A stretch of DNA of 17,704 bases from positions 1 through 17,704 of the forward strand of contig JAMOMG010000016.1 of assembly GCA_027068695.1 (NCBI GenBank), given 5' to 3'. The notes beneath the pieces were generated by a model, which worked only from the letters and a program-made list of their open reading frames with translations, was not told the DNA's origin and made no database searches. This DNA is from Flavobacteriaceae bacterium. GTDB lineage: Bacteria > Bacteroidota > Bacteroidia > Flavobacteriales > Flavobacteriaceae. Below, one piece after another: positions 1-5,595 of the stretch. Each line of letters begins with the position of its first letter. Within the stretch, counting starts at the first letter, position 1. The translations under genes and the position numbers were made by a program.

Positions 1-129
1 GATCAATTTCAATGGTTTATTGGTTTTGGCCTATTATTCTTAATAATAGATGTATTATTGCTTGAAAAGAAAACAAAATGGATTCAGAAATTAAATTTAT
101 TTAATCAAACAGAAATATCTAAAAAATAA
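1..129 (+). CDS. batB: BatB (VWA-domain aerotolerance protein), C-terminal fragment
   Basis: An open frame runs from the window edge to a TAA at 127-129 and encodes 42 residues. It contains one hydrophobic helix (FGLLFLIIDVLLL) followed by a basic cytosolic tail (EKKTKWIQK). Ending in a single transmembrane helix and a short positive tail is typical of BatA/BatB proteins, whose von Willebrand factor A domain lies upstream. The assignment rests mainly on context: batC starts 7 nt downstream and batD and batE follow, which is the standard Bacteroidota order. The VWA domain with its MIDAS motif is outside the window, so the fragment alone cannot separate BatB from BatA. Confidence 0.75.
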   Translation, partial: DQFQWFIGFGLLFLIIDVLLLEKKTKWIQKLNLFNQTEISKK

Positions 130-136
130 GTGATAA

Positions 137-937
137 ATGAAAAATAGTTTAATCATATTATTTCTATGTTTAACAACTGTTATTTTTTCTCAAGAAAAAA
201 CATCAAAAGATTTAGAACGCGAGGCCAGAGAAGATGTTAGAGAAGGGAATAAATTATACAATCAATTAAAATTTAAGGAAGCCGAAATAGCTTATAAAAA
301 AGGACTTTCTAAAAACCCAAATTATCCTAAAGCAGCGTATAATTTAGGAAATTCAATTTATCAACAAGATAGGTTTAAAGAAGCTGTTAGTCAGTTTGAA
401 TTAGCTGAAAAAACAGTTAAAAATAAAATGAGTAAAGCAGAAGCTTTTCATAATATGGGAAATTCTTTTATGAAAGAAAAACAGTATGGGAAAGCTGTAG
501 AAGCCTTTAAAAATGCTTTGAGAAATAATTCAAAAGATGATGAAACGCGCTATAATTTAGCCCTAGCTCAAGAATTATTGAAACAACAACAACAACAAAA
601 CAAGAATAATAAAGATAAAAACAAAGACAAGAATAATAAGGATAAGAACAAGGATAAAAAAGACAAGAAAGAAGGAGATAAAAATAAGAAAGACGATAAG
701 AATAAAGATAAAGACAAAGGAAAAGATAAAAAAGATAATAAAGGAGACGAAAAGAAAAACAAAGACAAAAAACAAAATAAGGATAAACAACAACAAAAAC
801 CCAGACCAAATCAATTATCTCCAGAGCAAATGAAGCAATTACTTGAGGCGATGAATAATGAAGAAAACAAAACACAAAAAAAACTGAATGCAAAAAAAGC
901 AAAAGGGAGAAAAATAAAACAAGAAAAAGACTGGTAA
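137..937 (+). CDS. batC: BatC, periplasmic TPR protein with lysine-rich tail
   Basis: This 266-residue protein starts with a signal peptide (residues 1-19, ending VIFSQ). About three tetratricopeptide repeats follow at residues 35-145; the GNSIYQQDRFKEAVSQF and MGNSFMKEKQYGKAVEAF segments show the usual repeat pattern. Residues 149-222 form a low-complexity run of K, D, N and Q. The last 40 residues (LSPEQMKQLLEAMNNEE onward) resemble the conserved BatC C-terminus and end in a basic stretch. BatC is thought to act as a periplasmic scaffold for the VWA proteins BatA/B; Bat genes have been linked to oxygen or stress tolerance in Bacteroides and Leptospira, but the mechanism is unknown. The gene lies 7 nt after batB and 1 nt before batD, so it is surely co-transcribed. 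The charged tract is probably flexible and variable between species. Confidence 0.9.
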   Translation: MKNSLIILFLCLTTVIFSQEKTSKDLEREAREDVREGNKLYNQLKFKEAEIAYKKGLSKNPNYPKAAYNLGNSIYQQDRFKEAVSQFELAEKTVKNKMSKAEAFHNMGNSFMKEKQYGKAVEAFKNALRNNSKDDETRYNLALAQELLKQQQQQNKNNKDKNKDKNNKDKNKDKKDKKEGDKNKKDDKNKDKDKGKDKKDNKGDEKKNKDKKQNKDKQQQKPRPNQLSPEQMKQLLEAMNNEENKTQKKLNAKKAKGRKIKQEKDW

Positions 938-938
938 A

Positions 939-2705
939 ATGAAAATGAAAAGGATTTACATACTAGCTATTTTAGTGTTTGTAACACAAGTTCTTTTTGC
1001 TCAAATTGAGTTTAAAACTTCTGTAAGTAAAAGTAAATTAGGTGTAAATGAGCGGCTTAGAATTGAATTTACAGTAAATAAGCAAGGTGCTGATAATTTT
1101 GTGGCACCTTCATTTACAAATTTCAGGGTTGTTGGAGGGCCTAGTTCATCAGTAAATCAATCTTGGATAAATGGAAAATCAACCTATTCTCAAGCTTATA
1201 TTTATATTATTGAACCTAAAAGAGAAGGAGAATTTACCATTCAACCTGCAAAAATTGAGTATAAAGGTAAAATTGTAAAATCTAATAGGGTTAAAATAAC
1301 AGTAACAAAAGCAATAGAAATACCTAAAGACCCCAACAATCCAAATTATATAGCTCAGCAAAATATTCATTTAGTAGCTGAAGTTTCAAATTTAAACCCC
1401 TATGTTGGAGAAGGAATTTATGTAGTTTATAAGTTATTTGTAAGTGAAAACATAAGTGTGAATGATTGGCGGGTAAGTGACTCTCCTCAATATAATGGTT
1501 TTTGGAATCAAGATATTGAAGTAAAAAATATTAATATAAGAAAAGGAAATTACAATGGGGAACCCTACAGGTATATTATTTTAAAAAAAGCAGTATTAAT
1601 TCCACAGAGATCAGGTAAGTTATTAATTGAGCCAATTAAAATGGATTTTTCAGTTGGCATACCAACGGGAAGAGGTGATTTTTTTGGGAATATGATTACC
1701 AGAAATATTAATTATTCAACAAAATCTATTGTAAAAACGGTTAATGTAAAAGCACTTCCAGAAAAAGGAAAACCAATTGATTTCTCAGGAGCAGTAGGAG
1801 AATTCAATTTTAAGGTAGAGGCAAATAAAAATGTGTTAAAAGCAAATGAAGCCACTCAAATAGTTGTAGAGGTATCAGGAAGAGGTAATTTAAAACTTTT
1901 TGACATTCCAAAAATCACCACACCGCCAGAATTGGAAGTATATACTCCTGAGCATAAAGAACAGGTTTTAACATCGTTAAATGGGTTGAGAGGAAGTATT
2001 CAAGATTCGTATACCGTAGTTCCTCAATTTAAAGGGAAATACAAAATACCAGCAGTTACATTTTCATACTTTAATCCAAAAACTAAAAAATACCATACCA
2101 TAAAATCTGAAGCTATCATTGTTAATGTTACGGAAGGAAAAGAATTACTTTCAAACAACAGTAATTTAAATAGTATTAACAAACAACAAGTAGTTGCTAA
2201 TGATAATAATTTTAGATTTATAGCCTTAAAAACAAAGTTTAAATCAAAAAATAAAGAAAAGTTTTTAAATTCAACCAAGTTTTACTTGTTGCTACTGCTA
2301 CCGTTTTTAGCAATTCCTATTGGTGTAATAATAGGCAAGAAAAGAGCGCAACGTGCAGGGGATGTATTTGGGAATAAAATTAGAAAAGCAGATAGGTTAG
2401 CACGTAAATATTTATCTGAAGCGAAAAAACAATTGGGAAACCAAGAAGCATTTTATATTGCCTTGGAAAAAGCGCTACATAATTTTTTAAAAGCAAAACT
2501 TTATTTAGAAACATCAGAAATTTCAAAAGAAAAAATTATAGAATTATTACAAAATAAAAAAGTTGATGAGTCATCAATAAATGAATTTATGGACGTTTTG
2601 AATAATTGTGATTTTGCCCGATATACACCAACAACAAATGTGTTAATGAAGCAGGATTTTGAAAAAGCAAAAAAAGTAATAACCAACATAGATAAACAAT
2701 TATAA
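939..2705 (+). CDS. batD: BatD, membrane-anchored oxygen-tolerance protein
   Basis: The 588-residue product has an N-terminal signal peptide (about residues 1-22, ending VLFAQ) and a long beta-rich periplasmic region. A single transmembrane helix lies near residues 447-466 (LLLLLPFLAIPIGVIIG). A helical cytosolic tail of about 120 residues begins with the basic KKRAQR. This matches the BatD family in length and layout. BatD is taken to work with the VWA proteins BatA/B and the TPR proteins BatC/E at the inner membrane; its biochemical role is not known. Its ATG is separated from the batC stop by one base (TAAAATG), and the same arrangement recurs at the batD-batE junction, which suggests translational coupling. 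A second ATG two codons in (945) is possible but makes little difference. Confidence 0.9.
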   Translation: MKMKRIYILAILVFVTQVLFAQIEFKTSVSKSKLGVNERLRIEFTVNKQGADNFVAPSFTNFRVVGGPSSSVNQSWINGKSTYSQAYIYIIEPKREGEFTIQPAKIEYKGKIVKSNRVKITVTKAIEIPKDPNNPNYIAQQNIHLVAEVSNLNPYVGEGIYVVYKLFVSENISVNDWRVSDSPQYNGFWNQDIEVKNINIRKGNYNGEPYRYIILKKAVLIPQRSGKLLIEPIKMDFSVGIPTGRGDFFGNMITRNINYSTKSIVKTVNVKALPEKGKPIDFSGAVGEFNFKVEANKNVLKANEATQIVVEVSGRGNLKLFDIPKITTPPELEVYTPEHKEQVLTSLNGLRGSIQDSYTVVPQFKGKYKIPAVTFSYFNPKTKKYHTIKSEAIIVNVTEGKELLSNNSNLNSINKQQVVANDNNFRFIALKTKFKSKNKEKFLNSTKFYLLLLLPFLAIPIGVIIGKKRAQRAGDVFGNKIRKADRLARKYLSEAKKQLGNQEAFYIALEKALHNFLKAKLYLETSEISKEKIIELLQNKKVDESSINEFMDVLNNCDFARYTPTTNVLMKQDFEKAKKVITNIDKQL

Positions 2706-2706
2706 A

Positions 2707-3459
2707 ATGAAAAAAATTATTTTTATTTTTTTGATATTTTTCAGTTTGGTTTTAGAAGCTCAAAATGCAAATGAATTATTTTCGAAAGCCAATAATTTGT
2801 ATAAGAATGGTGAATATTCGAAAGCCATTGAATTGTATTCAAGTATTGAGAAACAAGGGTTAGAATCTGATGTGTTATTTTTTAATTTAGGGAATTCTTA
2901 CTACAAATTAAATAAAGTGGCACCATCTATTTATTATTACGAAAAAGCATTAAAAATAAATCCATCAAATGAAGATGCTTTATTTAATTTGGCTTTTGCA
3001 AAACGTATGACAATTGATGTTATTGAAGATTTACCAAAAACATTTTTACAACGATTTTCAGCAAACATTATCCAAAAACTATCATTTGATACTTGGGCAA
3101 TTATCGCAGTAGTAGCCTCATTTTTAATGGCTTTACTGTTTTTGTTGTATTACTTTTCTACTTCTTCCAAAAAGAAATTGGTTTATTTTAACACAACTAT
3201 ATTCACAGTATTTATATTAATTATGAGTGTGTTTTTTGCATTTAATAACTATAAAACTGTAAAAAATAACAGAACGGCTATAATTTTTGTCCCTAAAGTT
3301 GAAATTAAAAATGCACCGTCAATGAACAGCGATGAAGTATTTGAACTTCATGAAGGTACTAAAGTGGTAATTTTAGATGAACTTGATAATTGGAAAAAAA
3401 TTAAAATTGCCGATGGTAAAATTGGCTGGATTTATGCAGATGATTTAAAAGAAATTTAA
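2707..3459 (+). CDS. batE: BatE, TPR and SH3-domain membrane protein
   Basis: This 250-residue protein has a signal peptide (1-18), then two to three TPR units (about 22-100; LFFNLGNSYYKLNKVAPSI is a clear repeat). Two transmembrane helices follow at about 131-150 and 160-180. A C-terminal bacterial SH3-type domain covers about 189-250, with the usual ending WIYADDLKEI. TPR, two membrane helices and SH3 in that order is the typical BatE layout in Bacteroidota. The SH3 domain should face the periplasm and may bind peptidoglycan or a partner protein. It starts one base after batD and is the last gene of the operon; the next gene is convergent only 20 bp away. I see no clear terminator hairpin in that gap. 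Confidence 0.88.
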   Translation: MKKIIFIFLIFFSLVLEAQNANELFSKANNLYKNGEYSKAIELYSSIEKQGLESDVLFFNLGNSYYKLNKVAPSIYYYEKALKINPSNEDALFNLAFAKRMTIDVIEDLPKTFLQRFSANIIQKLSFDTWAIIAVVASFLMALLFLLYYFSTSSKKKLVYFNTTIFTVFILIMSVFFAFNNYKTVKNNRTAIIFVPKVEIKNAPSMNSDEVFELHEGTKVVILDELDNWKKIKIADGKIGWIYADDLKEI

Positions 3460-3479
3460 CAAGTTCTTTTAGTACATAA

Positions 3480-4598
3480 TTATTCATCAAATAATGATTC
3501 AATTTTTTCTTTTAAATGTTTTCCATGAATATTTACAGCAATAATTTTACCTGCTGAGTCAATTAAAAAGTTTGTTGGTAATGCCGTAATTCCATATTCA
3601 GTTGATACGGGAGTGTTAAAACCTTCAACTGTAGAAACCTCTGTCCATGTTCGCTTATCTTTCTCAATAGCATTTATCCAATTTTTACGTCTAGAATCTA
3701 AAGAAATACCATAAATTTCAAATCCTTTTGATTTGTATAGCTGGTATAAATCATTTAACAAAGCACTTTCAGTTCTACAAGGCGGACACCAACTTGCCCA
3801 AAAGTCAACCAAGGTATACTTTCCTTTAATAGTATTTAAAGAAATTATTTTACCATCTTTATTTTGCATTTCAATATTCCCAATAACACCTCCAACACTT
3901 GTTTTTTGAAGTAAATTAAGTTTGTTTTTAAGTTTTTGAGTAATTTCTAAATCGGGATGCGCTTTTTCAAAATTTGAGACCAATGATTGTAAAAATGGTA
4001 AATTTTCACCATTCCATCGAGATGAAGTGGCATAAACTGCGATAGATGTTCCCATTTTGTCTTTTACAAAAGTTACTAACTCATTTAAATGTTTTTTGTA
4101 ATTTTCTACCTCAAGCTCTCTTAATTCAGCTATTTTACTTTCATTTTCACCTGCTTTTTTTAATTCTTTTATGTGATTTCGAACAGATATCACTAAACGA
4201 TTTAATGATGCTATTCGAAAAGCTTCGTAATCGTTTAATAGTTGTGTATCAGTAGATCCTTTTACACTAATGTTATCAATAGTATTTCCACTAATTTCAA
4301 TATTTTGACCTCTGTCAATAGCAAGTTGAATTGTTTTTTTATCGAAAGTTAAATTATAAATACCAGGTTCTAATAAATAAACAGAATTGAACCGTCCTCG
4401 CTTATTAATTTTTAAGGTATCAATAAATACTGTAGTTTTCTTTTGAATGTTTTCAATTTTTGACAATAATGCATAATTAGTATTTAAATCACGTATTTTT
4501 CCCGATATACTGAAAGAGTTAGGGTCTTTTTTTGAACAACTTGTAAAAAATAAAGTGAAAACAATGCTGAGAGGAATAAAATAATTTTTAAAAGACAT
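3480..4598 (-). CDS. TlpA-like thioredoxin-fold lipoprotein (DUF4369-type N-terminus)
   Basis: A 372-residue envelope oxidoreductase. The N-terminus is a lipoprotein signal with a lipobox-like FTSC, making Cys21 the probable lipidation site. Residues about 27-115 form a beta-rich domain of the DUF4369 type, which often precedes thioredoxin domains in Bacteroidota. A helical linker follows. The C-terminal thioredoxin/AhpC-TSA domain (about 235-372) has the active site WCPPC (Cys271, Cys274) and the cis-proline loop ALPTNF (Pro341). Such TlpA/ResA-like proteins reduce disulfides in periplasmic or cytochrome c-type partners, but the partner here is unknown. The gene follows cvpA on the same strand with a 55-bp gap and converges on batE. 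It may have its own promoter, since a palindrome lies between it and cvpA. Confidence 0.88.
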   Translation of the reverse strand: MSFKNYFIPLSIVFTLFFTSCSKKDPNSFSISGKIRDLNTNYALLSKIENIQKKTTVFIDTLKINKRGRFNSVYLLEPGIYNLTFDKKTIQLAIDRGQNIEISGNTIDNISVKGSTDTQLLNDYEAFRIASLNRLVISVRNHIKELKKAGENESKIAELRELEVENYKKHLNELVTFVKDKMGTSIAVYATSSRWNGENLPFLQSLVSNFEKAHPDLEITQKLKNKLNLLQKTSVGGVIGNIEMQNKDGKIISLNTIKGKYTLVDFWASWCPPCRTESALLNDLYQLYKSKGFEIYGISLDSRRKNWINAIEKDKRTWTEVSTVEGFNTPVSTEYGITALPTNFLIDSAGKIIAVNIHGKHLKEKIESLFDE

Positions 4599-4631
4599 AA
4601 GCTGTTTAATATAAGATTTTTAAGTTCCGAA

Positions 4632-4651
4632 TATAAAACAATTGTTTTATA
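4632..4651 (-). terminator. Perfect 20-nt palindrome after the CvpA gene, possible terminator
   Basis: TATAAAACAATTGTTTTATA is perfectly self-complementary and begins 2 bp beyond the CvpA stop codon in the direction of transcription. It could fold as an AT-rich hairpin followed by a T-rich stretch and end the CvpA transcript, or it could be an operator for the downstream thioredoxin gene. There is only one G-C pair per half, so the hairpin would be weak. Confidence 0.35.
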
Positions 4652-4653
4652 AA

Positions 4654-5169
4654 TCAATCATTCGTAATTTTTTCTGACTCTTTTTCAACAATTTCTAAAA
4701 AACTTGGGAAAAGAGTTGGAGCTAAATTTTTAACAGGCTCATATAAAATTGAATTATTGGTCTGTTCTTCAGAAATAAAAGGAATAGTATTATTTAGTTT
4801 ATTGAAAATAAGTAAAATAATACTTAATACAAATCCAATTTTAAGAGCTCCAAAAACACCTCCAAATAACTTGTTTAATAAACCAAGAGAAGCAAAATCG
4901 GCTATTTTGGTAAATAATTTCCCTAATAAACCAATAACCAAAACAATAATGGCAAAGGTAATGGCAAATGAAATAATAGTAATATATTTTTCATCCCAAG
5001 AAACATAGTTAACCATAAAATTAGCAACAAAGTATGAAAAATGAATAGCTCCATAAACTCCTAAAATCAAAGCAATTAAAGAGGCTACTTCAACAAATAA
5101 ACCTCTTAAAACACCTCTAATAAAGCCGAAAACTAGAAGAGAAGCAATTATTATATCAAAAGTATTCAT
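4654..5169 (-). CDS. CvpA family inner-membrane protein
   Basis: The 171-residue product has four hydrophobic helices: about 3-22 and 24-45, then 62-83 and 98-122. A polar C-terminal tail of about 45 residues follows. The N-terminal motif (FDIIIASLLVFGFIRGVLRGL), with its conserved RG pairs, and the GLLNKLFGGVFGALK segment before the last helix are typical of the CvpA/colicin V production family. Family members have been tied to colicin V production, envelope stress and biofilm traits, but no molecular activity is established. The gene is divergent from the 117-residue protein gene at 5235; the 65-bp intergenic region holds facing promoter-like elements. Confidence 0.88.
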   Translation of the reverse strand: MNTFDIIIASLLVFGFIRGVLRGLFVEVASLIALILGVYGAIHFSYFVANFMVNYVSWDEKYITIISFAITFAIIVLVIGLLGKLFTKIADFASLGLLNKLFGGVFGALKIGFVLSIILLIFNKLNNTIPFISEEQTNNSILYEPVKNLAPTLFPSFLEIVEKESEKITND

Positions 5170-5179
5170 TTAATGAGTT

Positions 5180-5213
5180 TTTGTAAATATACATGAATGG
5201 ATTTGTATATTTG
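5180..5213 (+). promoter_or_regulatory. Bacteroidota-type promoter for the 117-residue protein gene
   Basis: A -7 element TATATTTG (5206-5213) matches TAnnTTTG exactly. A -33-like TTTG lies at 5180-5183, spaced 22 nt upstream. Transcription would start near 5220, leaving a leader of about 15 nt before the ATG at 5235. Confidence 0.5.
5185..5212. repeat. 9-nt inverted repeat in the divergent promoter region
   Basis: AAATATACA (5185-5193) and TGTATATTT (5204-5212) are perfect inverted copies with a 10-nt spacer. Each arm overlaps a -7-like element: TATATTTG on the plus strand and, with one mismatch, TATATTTA on the minus strand at 5184-5191. The symmetry may only reflect two facing promoters, or it may be an operator controlling both genes. 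Confidence 0.45.
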
Positions 5214-5234
5214 TACACGAACTAAAAATTTCAA

Positions 5235-5588
5235 ATGTCAAGAGATCAAAAATTAAAAGAAGATTGGGATAAGTTGCTCAATATTTTAACTGTAAAGTTT
5301 GGAGAGGGAGAACAACTTAATCTTGATGCTATTATTTATTTAATAGGTGTGCAAGAATTAGGTAAAGGAGTTACTGAATATAAAAAAGATGACAAAGTAA
5401 ATTTGATGCATATTGCAATTTGCAGATTGTTAGAACCTTTTGGGTATTATGAATTTGATTTTTTTGATAATGATGGTTGGCCTCATTACAAGGTTTTAGA
5501 AGAATTACCTGCGCTAAAACCAGGAGAGCAAACAGTATTAATTAAAGAAGCAATTGTGTTGTATTTTAAAGAAAATGAACTTATTTAA
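5235..5588 (+). CDS. Conserved-looking small protein of unknown function
   Basis: A 117-residue soluble protein with no signal peptide, membrane helix or metal-binding motif. The N-terminal half appears helical (SRDQKLKEDWDKLLNILTVKF, then LDAIIYLIGVQELGKG). The central part is aromatic and acidic (GYYEFDFFDNDGWPHYKVLEELP), and the end is helical (EQTVLIKEAIVLYFKENELI). Codon use and base composition match its neighbours, and it has a good promoter and a convergent neighbour 7 bp away, so it is very probably a real gene. I cannot assign it to a named family. It is divergent from the CvpA gene, which gives only a weak hint of a shared role. It is likely cytoplasmic. Confidence 0.8.
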   Translation: MSRDQKLKEDWDKLLNILTVKFGEGEQLNLDAIIYLIGVQELGKGVTEYKKDDKVNLMHIAICRLLEPFGYYEFDFFDNDGWPHYKVLEELPALKPGEQTVLIKEAIVLYFKENELI

Positions 5589-5595
5589 GTTCTGA

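Noticed and set aside
507..902. Open frames on the minus strand opposite batC, encoding Phe/Leu/Ser-rich proteins
   Set aside because: They mirror the lysine/asparagine codon tract of batC in antisense. No stop codons arise because the tract is repetitive; the products are low-complexity and not protein-like.
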